Assembly: GCA_014647935.1 (NCBI GenBank) | Contig: BMQD01000006.1 | Location: forward strand, 124,001-188,000 | Direction: 5' to 3' | Length of the DNA: 64,000 nt | From: Planomonospora parontospora | GTDB taxonomy: Bacteria; Actinomycetota; Actinomycetes; Streptosporangiales; Streptosporangiaceae | Shown: in pieces, positions 53,682-63,938 of the stretch | Layout: the number at the start of each line of letters is the position of its first letter | Numbering within the stretch: the first letter of the stretch is position 1 | The notes under the pieces: model-generated | Seen by the model: only the letters and a program-made list of their open reading frames with translations | Database searches by the model: none | Told to the model about the DNA's origin: nothing | Made by a program: the position numbers and the translations under genes

Positions 53682-54842
53682 ATGAGACGCGAGAGCTCGC
53701 CTCCCCGCGACGGCTGGGAGAAGACCATCGAGGGCCACGGCCTGGCCTACCACCGCTCGGCCCACCCCGGCGGCCTCGGCCGCCCCTACTGGGACGAGAG
53801 CGTGCACTACGTCTTCTCCATGGACGAGGTCCTGGCCCTGGAGGAGCAGGTCGACGAGCTGCACCGGATGTGCCTGCACGCGGTGGAGCACGTCATCGCC
53901 GCCGGCCGCTACCGCGACTTCGCGATCCCCGAGTGGGTCGCGCCGGAGATCGCCCGCTCCTGGGAGCGGCGCGACCCGCACCTGTACGGCCGCTTCGACC
54001 TGCGCTACGACGGCACGGGCCCGGCCAAGCTGCTGGAGTACAACGCCGACACGCCGACCAGCCTGCTGGAGAGCTCCGTCGTGCAGTGGTTCTGGCTGCA
54101 GGACGTCCACCCCGGCGGCGACCAGTGGAACTCCATCCACGAGCGGCTGATCGACCGGTGGCGGCGGCTCGCGGCCGAACTGCCCACCGGGCCCGCGCAC
54201 TTCGCCTGGACCGCCATGGACGAGACCGGCGAGGAGGCGATGACCCTCGCCTACCTCCAGGAGACCGCCGACCAGGCGGGGCTCGCGACCGTCTCGGTGG
54301 CCATGGAGGACATCGGCTGGGACCCGCTCAACCTCCGCTTCGTCGACGTGGAGGGCCGGGTGATCCGGACCCTGTGCAAGCTCTACCCGTGGGAGTGGGC
54401 GGTCGCCGACCCGTTCGGGGCCGACGCCGTACGCCAGCAGGTCTCGATGACCTGGATCGAACCGCTGTGGAAGATGCTGCTGTCGAACAAGGCGCTGCTC
54501 GCGATCCTCTGGGAGCTGTACCCCGGCCACCCGAACCTGCTGCCCGCCTACCTCGACGGCCCCCGCGACCTGCCCGCGCACATCGCCAAGCCGCTGCTGG
54601 GCCGGGAGGGCGCGAGCATGAGCATCACCGGCCCGGACGGGACCGTGCGGACCGGCGGCGGCTACGGCGCCGAGGGCTACGTCCACCAGGCGTTCGAGCC
54701 TCTGCCGGTCTTCGACGGCCAGCGGCCGGTGCTCGGTGCCTGGGTGGTCTGCGACGAGGCCGCGGGCCTGGGCATCAGGGAGACCTCCGGGCTGATCACC
54801 GACAACACCTCGTCCTTCGTCCCGCACCGCATCGGACCGTAG
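53682..54842 (+). CDS. glutathionylspermidine-synthase-like ATP-grasp ligase
   Basis: 386 residues matching the C-terminal synthetase domain of glutathionylspermidine synthase (LRYDGTGPAKLLEYNADTPTSLLES, NKALLAILWELYPGHPNLLPAY, GREGASMSI). The amidase domain is absent, as in YgiC and YjfC. ATP-grasp enzymes of this group form amide bonds. Actinomycetes make no glutathionylspermidine as far as I know, so a different substrate is likely. Part of a three-gene unit with the preceding and the following genes. Confidence 0.87.
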   Translation: MRRESSPPRDGWEKTIEGHGLAYHRSAHPGGLGRPYWDESVHYVFSMDEVLALEEQVDELHRMCLHAVEHVIAAGRYRDFAIPEWVAPEIARSWERRDPHLYGRFDLRYDGTGPAKLLEYNADTPTSLLESSVVQWFWLQDVHPGGDQWNSIHERLIDRWRRLAAELPTGPAHFAWTAMDETGEEAMTLAYLQETADQAGLATVSVAMEDIGWDPLNLRFVDVEGRVIRTLCKLYPWEWAVADPFGADAVRQQVSMTWIEPLWKMLLSNKALLAILWELYPGHPNLLPAYLDGPRDLPAHIAKPLLGREGASMSITGPDGTVRTGGGYGAEGYVHQAFEPLPVFDGQRPVLGAWVVCDEAAGLGIRETSGLITDNTSSFVPHRIGP

Positions 54843-54907
54843 GCCGCGCAGGCCGCGCCCTCCGATCTTCCCAAGCACACCGAACCCCACAGCACGGAGA
54901 GAACCAC

Positions 54908-55393
54908 ATGAGCCCCAGCCCGCAGCCGGTCCCGCTCCCCACGCCGATCGGCGAGCAGACCATCTCCCTCGCCGAGCTCCTCGGACGGGGCTCGCTCGCC
55001 ATCGCCTGCTACGCGGTGCTCGGCGTGATCCTGCTGATCATCGGCTTCTACGTGATCGACCTGGCCATCCCCGGCAAGCTGAGCCACCTGATCAAGACCG
55101 ACCGCAACCCCAACGCGACCCTGCTCACCACCTCCGGGCTGGCCGCCGTGGGCCTGATCGTCGCGGCCTCGATCTGGTCCTCCGGGGGCGCCCTGCAGGA
55201 GGGCCTGCTGGCCACCGCCGTCTTCGGGTTGGTCGGCATCGCCGTGCAGACCGTGGGGATGATCGCCTTCGACAAGGTCGCCGGCATCTCCGTCCGCGAA
55301 CTGGTCGCCGAGCCCGACCTCCAGCCCGGCACCCGCCTGCTGGCCGTCACGCACGTGGCCATCGGCCTGATCACCGCCGTGGCCGTCATCTAG
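54908..55393 (+). CDS. DUF350 membrane protein
   Basis: 161 residues with about four transmembrane helices (IACYAVLGVILLIIGFYVIDLAIPGKL; TSGLAAVGLIVAASIW; LVGIAVQTVGMIAFD; THVAIGLITAVAVI). The DUF350 repeat is recognisable. Genes for DUF350 and GspS-like ligases co-occur in many bacteria (YjfL in Escherichia coli), so they probably work together at the membrane. Confidence 0.85.
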   Translation: MSPSPQPVPLPTPIGEQTISLAELLGRGSLAIACYAVLGVILLIIGFYVIDLAIPGKLSHLIKTDRNPNATLLTTSGLAAVGLIVAASIWSSGGALQEGLLATAVFGLVGIAVQTVGMIAFDKVAGISVRELVAEPDLQPGTRLLAVTHVAIGLITAVAVI

Positions 55394-55521
55394 GCTCCCG
55401 CCGTACCGCACCGCACGGGCACCCGTACGGGCGCCATACGGGTGCCGTACGGCGGGGCCGCTCCGCCCGCGACGGCGGCCGCGCGGCTCCCGCATCCCGG
55501 TCGACCTGGCACTCTTATTGC

Positions 55522-56679
55522 GTGAACGATCAGATCCGCGAGGACACCACGCGCAGGCTGGAACGGGCCATGGGCACCCTGGGCACGGCGGCCATGGCCA
55601 GGATGGAAGACCGGCTGCCGTGGTTCCGCGTCCTGTCCGCCGAGGACAGGTCCTGGGTCGGGCTGGTCGCGCAGGCCGGGATCGCCGCCTTCGTGGAGTG
55701 GTTCCAGCACGCCGGCGAGGGGCGGCCGACGCCCAGCATCGAGTTCTTCGGCACCGCACCCCGGGAGCTGAAGCGGTCGATCTCGCTGCAGCAGACCGTG
55801 GACATCGTCCGGATCGTGGTCGAGGTGGTCGAGGCCCGGACCGGGGAGCTGGCCGCACCGGGCGGGGAGGACCAGCTGGAGCAGGCGATGCTCCGCTACA
55901 CGCGCGACGTCGCCTTCGCCGCCGCCCACGTCTACGCCCGCGAGGCGGAGGCCCGCGGAGCCTGGGACGCCCGCCTGGAGGCGCTGATCGTGGACGCGCT
56001 GGTCCGCGGCGAGGTGGACGACGGCCTGCACTCGTGGGCCGCCGCGCTGGGCTGGACCTCCTCCCCGGTGGTCGTGCTCGCCGGGCGGGCGCCCGACGAC
56101 GACCCCCAGGCGGTGATCGACGGCCTGCGCGACCGGGGCCGCCGGGCCGGGATGGACATGCTGGCCGGGGTCCAGGGCGACCAGCTGATCGTGATCGTGG
56201 GCGGCGCCGACAGCGTCAACGCGGCGGCCAGGCACGTGGTGCCGCGCTTCGGCCCCGGACCGATCGTGATCGGCCCCGAAGTGAGCGACCTGCACACCGC
56301 GGCCAGCTCGGCGCGGGCGGCGATCGCGGGCCTGCGCGCCGCCGCCGGATGGCCGGACGCCCCCCGGCCGGTCCACTCCGAGGACCTGCTCGCCGAACGG
56401 GCCATCGACGGCGACGAGGCCGCCAGGAGCCAGCTGATCCAGAACGTCTACCTGCCGCTGGTCGGCACCCCGCTGCTCGACACGCTCGCCACGTATCTGG
56501 AGCAAGGTACATCGCTCGAAGCGACGGCTCGGTTACTCTTCGTACATCCGAACACGGTCCGCTACCGGCTGCGTAAGATCACGGAGTTGACCGGATACCA
56601 ACCGACGGAGGGCCGCTCGGCGTTCACCCTGCAGGTGGGCCTCATCCTCGGACGGCTGTCCGAAACGTCCGCGATCTAA
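55522..56679 (+). CDS. PucR/CdaR-type regulator of fatty acid genes (FasR-like)
   Basis: 385 residues from GTG 55522. The C-terminal helix-turn-helix is LEATARLLFVHPNTVRYRLRKITELTG, typical of PucR/CdaR. The middle GGDEF-like fold of this class is present. It is directly upstream of fabD, the position of FasR in Streptomyces, which activates the fab operon. The name is inferred from synteny and domain. Confidence 0.9.
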   Translation: MNDQIREDTTRRLERAMGTLGTAAMARMEDRLPWFRVLSAEDRSWVGLVAQAGIAAFVEWFQHAGEGRPTPSIEFFGTAPRELKRSISLQQTVDIVRIVVEVVEARTGELAAPGGEDQLEQAMLRYTRDVAFAAAHVYAREAEARGAWDARLEALIVDALVRGEVDDGLHSWAAALGWTSSPVVVLAGRAPDDDPQAVIDGLRDRGRRAGMDMLAGVQGDQLIVIVGGADSVNAAARHVVPRFGPGPIVIGPEVSDLHTAASSARAAIAGLRAAAGWPDAPRPVHSEDLLAERAIDGDEAARSQLIQNVYLPLVGTPLLDTLATYLEQGTSLEATARLLFVHPNTVRYRLRKITELTGYQPTEGRSAFTLQVGLILGRLSETSAI

Positions 56680-56701
56680 TCGCCCCTTACTTAACCCGGG
56701 C

Positions 56702-56722
56702 GAAACCTCTGCCGTAGGTTTC
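56702..56722. promoter_or_regulatory. inverted repeat in the fabD promoter region, candidate FasR site
   Basis: GAAACCT and AGGTTTC face each other across 7 bp, 76 bp before the fabD start. Perfect arms. The candidate regulator is the adjacent PucR-type protein. Confidence 0.55.
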
Positions 56723-56797
56723 CTACAAAAAACTGTGGACCAAGTTCGTTCGGATCTCTATCCATGTGGCTAACTTCTACAGGGCAGGCTGGATTTC

Positions 56798-57730
56798 GTG
56801 CTCGTCATCGTCGCTCCGGGCCAAGGCGCCCAGACCCCAGGCTTCCTGACCCCATGGCTTGAGATACCCGGCCTGGCAGACCGGCTGTCCGCCTGGTCCG
56901 AGGTCGTCGGCCTCGATCTGATCGCCTGCGGGACCACCGCCGACGCGGATGCGATCCGTGACACCGCCGTGGCCCAGCCGCTGCTCGTGGCCGCCGGCCT
57001 GGCCGCCGCCGAGGCCCTCGGCGTCCCGCTCGACCCGTCCGCGGGGGCGGAGGGCGCGCTCAGGCCCGGCCTCGTCGCGGGCCACAGCGTCGGCGAGCTG
57101 ACCGCCGCGGTCCTGGCCGGGGTCCTCACCCCCGAGCAGGCCCTGACCCTGGTGCGCGAGCGCGGCCAGGCCATGGCCAAGGCCGCCGGGGTGACCGAGA
57201 CCGGCATGGTCGCGGTGCTCGGCGGCGTCGAGGACGACGTGCTCGCCGCGATCGACAAGCACGGGCTCACCCCGGCCAACATCAACGGCGCCGGCCAGAT
57301 CGTGGCCGGCGGCACCCTGGAGCGGCTGGCGGAGTTCAGGGCCGAACCGCCCGCGCGGGCCCGGCTGATCCCGCTCTCGGTCGCGGGGGCGTTCCACACC
57401 TCCCACATGGCTCCCGCCGTCGACCACCTGCGCGAGGTCGTCGCCTCGATCACGCCGCGCGACCCGTCCGTCGCCCTGCTGTCCAACGCCGACGGCGCCG
57501 TGGTCGCCGACGGCGGCGAGTTCCTGGAGCGGCTGATCAACCAGGTCGCCAACCCCGTGCGCTGGGACGCCTGCATGGCCACGATGGCCGACCGGGGCGT
57601 CACCGCGATGGTCGAGCTGCTCCCCGGCGGCACGCTCACCGGCCTGGCCAAGCGCGCCCTCCGGGGTGTCGCGACCGTGGCGCTGAAGACCCCCGACGAC
57701 CTGGACGCCGCCCGGGCGGTCCTGCAGTGA
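56798..57730 (+). CDS. fabD: malonyl-CoA:ACP transacylase
   Basis: 310 residues from GTG 56798. Active-site serine S97 in AGHSVGE, and the early VIVAPGQGAQTPGF. Moves malonyl from CoA to ACP, the entry to fatty-acid synthase II. First gene of fabD-fabH-acpP-fabF-accD on the plus strand. Confidence 0.95.
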   Translation: MLVIVAPGQGAQTPGFLTPWLEIPGLADRLSAWSEVVGLDLIACGTTADADAIRDTAVAQPLLVAAGLAAAEALGVPLDPSAGAEGALRPGLVAGHSVGELTAAVLAGVLTPEQALTLVRERGQAMAKAAGVTETGMVAVLGGVEDDVLAAIDKHGLTPANINGAGQIVAGGTLERLAEFRAEPPARARLIPLSVAGAFHTSHMAPAVDHLREVVASITPRDPSVALLSNADGAVVADGGEFLERLINQVANPVRWDACMATMADRGVTAMVELLPGGTLTGLAKRALRGVATVALKTPDDLDAARAVLQ

Positions 57731-57803
57731 ACCGGTGCGCACCCGGTGGAACCGGTGCGGTGGCACGAACGGCCCGTACGGCGAACGAGGAGCTGATCGA
57801 CGG

Positions 57804-58757
57804 ATGAAGGTCTCGCAGGGCGCCCCCGGCGCGAAGATCCTGGCCTTCGGCCACTACCAGCCGTCCAAGGTGGTCACCAACGACGACCTGTCGAAGACGA
57901 TGGAGACCAGCGACGAGTGGATCCGGAGCAGGGTCGGCATCCAGGAGCGGCGGATCGCCGAGGCCGAGTCCGAGATCGACCTGGCCGTGCAGGCCGGCGG
58001 CAAGGCCCTCGCCGCGAGCGGGCTGCCCGCCTCCGACGTCGACCTGGTGATCGTCGCCACCTGCACCATGGAGACGCAGATCCCCAACGCCGCGGGCAGG
58101 GTCGCCACCCGGCTCGGCATCGACGCCCCCGGCGCGCTCGACGTGAACACCGCCTGCTCGGGTTTCTGCTACGCCCTGGCGGTCGCCAACGACGCGATCC
58201 GCGCGGGGTCGGCCACCAACGTGCTGGTCATCGGCACCGAGAGGTTCTCCCCCTGGATCGACTGGACCGACCGGAGCACCGCGGTGATCTTCGCCGACGG
58301 CGCGGGCGCCGCGGTCGTCGGCCCGTCCGACACCCCCGGCATCGGCCCGGTGGTCTGGGGCAGCGCCGGCGACAAGGCCGACGCGATCATGGTCAAGGAC
58401 CGCCACTCCTTCCTCCAGCAGGAAGGCCAGACCGTGTTCCGCTGGGCGACCACCGCGCTCCACCCGGTGGCCAGGCAGGCGTGCGAGCGTGCCGGGGTGG
58501 ACCCCGCCGAACTCGCGGCCTTCGTGCCCCACCAGGCGAACGTGCGCATCATCGAGGCCATCGCCCGCAGGATCGGCGCCGACAACGCCGTCGTCGCCAA
58601 GGACATCGTGCTGGCGGGCAACACCTCCGCCGCCTCGATCCCGATGGCCCTGTCCCGGATGATCGAGCGCGGCGAGGTGCCCTCGGGCGGGCTCGCCCTG
58701 CTGCTCGGCTTCGGCGCCGGCCTGACCTACGCCGGCCAGGTCGTCGAGATCCCCTGA
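57804..58757 (+). CDS. fabH: beta-ketoacyl-ACP synthase III
   Basis: 317 residues from ATG 57804 behind GAGGAG. Cys118 in DVNTACSGFCYAL, His in FVPHQANVRII and Asn in LAGNTSAASI form the triad. Starts each fatty-acid chain from acyl-CoA. In actinomycetes it accepts branched starters. Confidence 0.95.
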   Translation: MKVSQGAPGAKILAFGHYQPSKVVTNDDLSKTMETSDEWIRSRVGIQERRIAEAESEIDLAVQAGGKALAASGLPASDVDLVIVATCTMETQIPNAAGRVATRLGIDAPGALDVNTACSGFCYALAVANDAIRAGSATNVLVIGTERFSPWIDWTDRSTAVIFADGAGAAVVGPSDTPGIGPVVWGSAGDKADAIMVKDRHSFLQQEGQTVFRWATTALHPVARQACERAGVDPAELAAFVPHQANVRIIEAIARRIGADNAVVAKDIVLAGNTSAASIPMALSRMIERGEVPSGGLALLLGFGAGLTYAGQVVEIP

Positions 58758-58831
58758 GAAGACCCCCTGAGACCTGCGCGGCCCCGCCGCGCGGACCGAT
58801 AAGAACACCGACCCCAAGGAGAACACGCGAC

Positions 58832-59071
58832 ATGGCCATGACCGAGCAGGAGATCCTCGCTGGTATCGGCAAGATCATCAACGAGATCACCGGCATCCCG
58901 GCCGCCGAGGTCACCCCGGAGAAGAACTTCGTGGACGACCTCGACATCGACTCGCTGTCCATGGTCGAGATCGCCGTCGCCGCCCAGGACGAGTTCGGCG
59001 TCGAGATCCCCGACGACCAGCTCAAGCACCTCAAGACCGTCAAGGACGTCATCAACTTCATCCAGGGCTGA
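58832..59071 (+). CDS. acpP: acyl carrier protein
   Basis: 79 residues, very acidic, with the phosphopantetheine serine S41 in DIDSLSMVEI and the KDVINFIQG end. Carries growing acyl chains as a thioester. Start ATG 58832 behind AAGGAG. Confidence 0.95.
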   Translation: MAMTEQEILAGIGKIINEITGIPAAEVTPEKNFVDDLDIDSLSMVEIAVAAQDEFGVEIPDDQLKHLKTVKDVINFIQG

Positions 59072-59124
59072 CGGGGGCCGCCCCCGACCGCACCCTCGGA
59101 CCGCACGAACAAGGAGCGCAGAAC

Positions 59125-60357
<1,233 letters not shown>

Positions 60358-60369
60358 CAGGAGCCCGCC

Positions 60370-61812
60370 ATGACTGTGCTCGAGAACAGATCCGCCGAAG
60401 GCACCGGGGTCGCCGAGACCGCCCAGGCCGCCGAGGAGGCCGCCGATCCGCGCGATCCCCAGGTGCGCCTGGCCGCCCTCCTCGACGAGGGGTCGATCCG
60501 GCTGATCACGCCGGTGGACCGCAGCGGTGTGCTCGCCGCGATGGGCCGCATGGAGGGCGTGCCCGTCGTCGTGTTCTGCAGCGACGCCCGCGTCCAGGGC
60601 GGCGCCATGGGCAGCGAGGGCTGCGAGCACATCGTGCACGCCTACGACGTCGCGGTCCGCGAGCGGGTCCCGGTCGTCGGCGTGTGGCACTCCGGTGGCG
60701 CCCGCCTGGCCGAGGGCGTCGAGTCCCTGCACGCCGTCGGCCGCGTGTTCGCCGCGATGACCCGCGCCTCCGGTGTGGTCCCGCAGCTCTCCGTGGTCGT
60801 CGGCCCCGCCGCCGGCGGCGCGGCGTACGGCCCGGCGCTGACCGACATCGTGATCCTGGCCCAGGAGGGCCGCATCTTCGTCACCGGGCCCGACGTGGTC
60901 CGCAGCGTCACCGGTGAGCAGATCGACATGGCCGCGCTCGGCGGCCCGGAGCCGCACAGCAAGCGCAGCGGCGTCGTGCACGTGGTCGCCAAGAGCGAGA
61001 CCGACGCCTACCTGCAGGCCCGCCGGCTGGCCGTGCTCCTGGGCCACCAGGGCCGCATCCGCACCGAGGTCGAGGAGGTCGACTTCTCCGGCCTGCTGCC
61101 GGAGAACGTCCGCCGCGCCTACGACGTCAAGCCCCTCGTCAAGGGCCTGCTCGACGAGCCCGGGGTGGAACTGCACCCCAAGTGGGCGCCGAACATCGTC
61201 ACCACGCTGGGCCGCCTCGGGGGCCGGACCGTCGGGGTGATCGCCAACAATCCCATGCGGCTGGGCGGCTGCCTGGACTCCGCCTCCGCCGAGAAGGCCG
61301 CCCGCTTCGTGCGCATGTGCGACGCCTTCGGAGTGCCGCTGATCGTGCTGGTGGACGTGCCCGGATACCTGCCCGGGGTCGGCCAGGAGCACGACGGCGT
61401 GGTGCGCCGCGGCGCCAAGCTGCTGCACGCCTTCGCCGAGGCCTCCGTGCCGCGGGTCACCCTGGTGACCCGCAAGGCCTACGGCGGCGCCTACATCGCG
61501 ATGAACTCCCGTTCCCTGGGAGCGACCAAGGTGTTCGCCTGGCCGACCACCCAGGTGGCGGTGATGGGCGCGCTGGCCGCGGTGCGCATCCTCAAGCGCC
61601 GCGAGATCGCGGCGGCTCCGGAGGAGGAGCGCTCGGCCCTGGAGGCGCGGCTCGCCGAGGAGCACGAGGTCCTCGCGGGCGGCCTGGACCGGGCCATCGA
61701 GCTCGGCGTGGTGGACGAGGTGATCAAGCCTGAGGAGACCCGCGGCGCCATCGCCAAGATCCTCGCCCAGGCCACTCCCGCCCGCGGCGCCCACGGCAAC
61801 ATCCCCCTGTAA
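60370..61812 (+). CDS. acyl-CoA carboxylase carboxyltransferase subunit
   Basis: 480 residues with both crotonase-like halves: GAMGSEGCEHIVHAYDVAVR with VWHSGGARLAEGVESL, then LGGCLDSASAEKAARFVRMC and VDVPGYLPGVGQEHDGV. It is 12 bp after fabF, the arrangement of mycobacterial accD6 after kas genes, rather than the Streptomyces coelicolor fab cluster. Acetyl-CoA is the likely substrate, making malonyl-CoA for fabD. Confidence 0.92.
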   Translation: MTVLENRSAEGTGVAETAQAAEEAADPRDPQVRLAALLDEGSIRLITPVDRSGVLAAMGRMEGVPVVVFCSDARVQGGAMGSEGCEHIVHAYDVAVRERVPVVGVWHSGGARLAEGVESLHAVGRVFAAMTRASGVVPQLSVVVGPAAGGAAYGPALTDIVILAQEGRIFVTGPDVVRSVTGEQIDMAALGGPEPHSKRSGVVHVVAKSETDAYLQARRLAVLLGHQGRIRTEVEEVDFSGLLPENVRRAYDVKPLVKGLLDEPGVELHPKWAPNIVTTLGRLGGRTVGVIANNPMRLGGCLDSASAEKAARFVRMCDAFGVPLIVLVDVPGYLPGVGQEHDGVVRRGAKLLHAFAEASVPRVTLVTRKAYGGAYIAMNSRSLGATKVFAWPTTQVAVMGALAAVRILKRREIAAAPEEERSALEARLAEEHEVLAGGLDRAIELGVVDEVIKPEETRGAIAKILAQATPARGAHGNIPL

Positions 61813-61823
61813 CACCCCTGACG

Positions 61824-61865
61824 GCCGACGGCCCCGCACGGATCGCTCCGTGCGGGGCCGTCGGC
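61824..61865 (+). terminator. 19-bp hairpin ending the fatty-acid cluster
   Basis: GCCGACGGCCCCGCACGGA and its exact reverse complement enclose TCGC, 11 bp after the accD-type stop. No long T-run follows, as usual in actinomycete terminators. It probably also serves the convergent DUF3145 gene. Confidence 0.85.
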
Positions 61866-61993
61866 GTTCCCCACCGGGCGGCGCCGGCCCGGGGGCGGTC
61901 ACGGGCTCCCGGCACGGCGGAACGCCTCCGGAGCGCTCCATGGACCGATGAGGTGCGGGTGAGGCGCGGGAGGAGGAGACGGCGGATCCGGTC

Positions 61994-62488
61994 TCAGACG
62001 GCGGCGTGCAGCCAGCGGACCGGGGCGCCCTCTCCGGCGTAGCGGAACGATTCGAGCTCCTCGTCCCACTGCTTGCCGAGCAACCGGTCCAGCTCCTCCT
62101 CCAGGACCACCCGGCCCTGACGGGCCAGCAGCATGGCGGAGCGCAGCCGGTCCTCGGGCACGAGGATGTCGCCCGTGGCCCCGATCACCGCCGTGAAGGC
62201 GCCGAGCGTCGGAGTGTAGGCGTGGCGGGACCCGTCGGAGCCCGGGGAGGCGTCCTCGGTGACCTCGAAGCGGATCCGCTGCCAGCCCATCAGCGAGGAG
62301 GTGATGGCCGCGGCCGTCCCCACCCGCCCCTCCCACTCGGCCTGTGCGCGCACATGGCCCGGCGCGGCGGGCTGCGGCGTCCATGTCAGGTCTACGGGCA
62401 CGCCAAGGACACCCGCGACCGCCCATTCGATATGAGGGCACAGCGCGGGCTGAGCCGAGTGGACGTAAAGCACGCCACGAGCAGACAC
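61994..62488 (-). CDS. DUF3145 family protein
   Basis: 164 residues from GTG 62488 behind GGGAGG (MSARGVLYVHSAQPALCPHIEWA). The family core is LGVPVDLTWTPQPAAPGHVR and EEELDRLLGKQWDEELE. Conserved next to the fab cluster in actinomycetes. Role unknown. Confidence 0.88.
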   Translation of the reverse strand: MSARGVLYVHSAQPALCPHIEWAVAGVLGVPVDLTWTPQPAAPGHVRAQAEWEGRVGTAAAITSSLMGWQRIRFEVTEDASPGSDGSRHAYTPTLGAFTAVIGATGDILVPEDRLRSAMLLARQGRVVLEEELDRLLGKQWDEELESFRYAGEGAPVRWLHAAV

Positions 62489-62873
62489 CGGACCTCCCGT
62501 TTCGTACGAGGTGCGCCTTCCCCAACGGCCTCGTGCGCGGATGATCACAAGTGACTGTAGGAGAGACTACCGTCGGTCGCGACGTCGCACCAGAGGGGGG
62601 TCATGCCGAGATGGTGCGTCGCGAGTGTCTCTCGTATCGCGGCGGGCGGGCCGTACCGTTTCGATCCGAGGAGTCCGTTCCGTTTCTTTACCGGGCTTTG
62701 CGAATGCATTACCGTGACCACCGCCGAACTCGATCTGGTGTTCCCGTTCGGGAACGCCTCGGGAGACGGGCCCGACGGAAAGAAATCCCCGCTTCCGCTC
62801 CCCGGCGATCCGTGTGGGGCATGGTCGGAGAAGAGGATTTCCACCGACGCGGTGACCGACACCGGAGGACCAG
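62489..62873. other. 385-bp divergent intergenic region
   Basis: Between the leftward DUF3145 gene and the rightward subtilase gene. No supported open frame. The segment around 62640-62720 is AT-richer and probably holds the subtilase promoter. Confidence 0.4.
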
Positions 62874-63938
62874 ATGGACGCCGACATCGTGCGGGTCGAA
62901 CCCGTCCCGGGCTCGCCGGCCCTGATCAGGGCGGGTCAGCTGCTCACCGACGCGGCCGGGATGGAGGCCGTCTCCCGGTGGACCGCCGCGGCGGCGGAGG
63001 CCGACGGGGTCTTCCGGATACGGCTCTCGCCCGGCGTGGACGTCTGCGACCTGACGGCCATGGTCCGCGACCGGGGCCACCGGGCCTCCCCCAACCACAT
63101 CCTGATGGGCCAGCCCCTCTTCTTCGGCGGCCCGGCGTCCCGCCCCTTCCCGGCCGCCCCGGCGTCCGCGCCCCTCCCTCCCTCGCCTCCGGACGAGGAC
63201 CCCGTGACCGTGGCGGTGCTCGACACCTGCCTGACCGCGCACCCGTGGTGGGAGAAGAGCCCCTGGTTCCTGGAGCGGCGGCGCGAGCTCGGCGAGGCCC
63301 CCGACGCGGACGGCGACGGCGTGCTGGACGCCCAGGCGGGGCACGGCACCTTCGTCGCCGGGCTGGTCCTGCGATCGGCCCCCGGAGCCCGGCTCCACCC
63401 CCTCCAGGTGCTGGACGGACACGGCGTCGGCGACGAGGCGGGGCTGCTGCGGGCGCTGGCCCGGCTCCGCGCCGACCCGCCGCAGGTGCTCAACCTCTCC
63501 TTCGGCTGCCACACCTTCGACGACCGGCCCTCCCCGCTGGTGGAGGCGGCACTGGGCGGGCTGGCCGGCACGGCGGTGGTCGCCTGCGCCGGCAACACCG
63601 CCTCGGACCGCCCGTTCTGGCCCGCCGCGCTGCCGGAGGTGGTCGCCGTGGGCGCCCTGGACGCCGCGGAGGAGGATCGGGCTCCCTTCTCGGCCTACGG
63701 CCCGTGGGTGGACGCCTGCGCCCGGGGCGAGTGGCTGACCAGCACCTTCCTGGAGTACGGGGCCTTCCGCGGCTATGCGCGCTGGAGCGGCACCTCCTTC
63801 GCCGCCGCCGTGGTGGCCGGGGCCGTCGCCGCGGCCACCCGGGACGTGGCGCCGAAGGAGGCCGTGGCCCGCGTCCTCGACCCGCGCGGCACCCGGAAGA
63901 TCTCCGATCTGGGGACCGCCGTCCCCCTGCCAAGGTAA
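62874..63938 (+). CDS. subtilisin-like serine peptidase without a signal peptide
   Basis: 354 residues. Catalytic Asp in VTVAVLDTCL, His in AGHGTFVAGLVL, Ser in RWSGTSFAAAVVAG, with the oxyanion Asn in CAGNTASDR. The first 100 residues have no hydrophobic signal, so it is likely cytoplasmic. It may be a processing peptidase with a linked partner beyond the window. The start at 62874 follows GAGGACC. A weak hairpin (GGGCAC/GTGCCC) is at 63965-63981. Confidence 0.9.
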   Translation: MDADIVRVEPVPGSPALIRAGQLLTDAAGMEAVSRWTAAAAEADGVFRIRLSPGVDVCDLTAMVRDRGHRASPNHILMGQPLFFGGPASRPFPAAPASAPLPPSPPDEDPVTVAVLDTCLTAHPWWEKSPWFLERRRELGEAPDADGDGVLDAQAGHGTFVAGLVLRSAPGARLHPLQVLDGHGVGDEAGLLRALARLRADPPQVLNLSFGCHTFDDRPSPLVEAALGGLAGTAVVACAGNTASDRPFWPAALPEVVAVGALDAAEEDRAPFSAYGPWVDACARGEWLTSTFLEYGAFRGYARWSGTSFAAAVVAGAVAAATRDVAPKEAVARVLDPRGTRKISDLGTAVPLPR

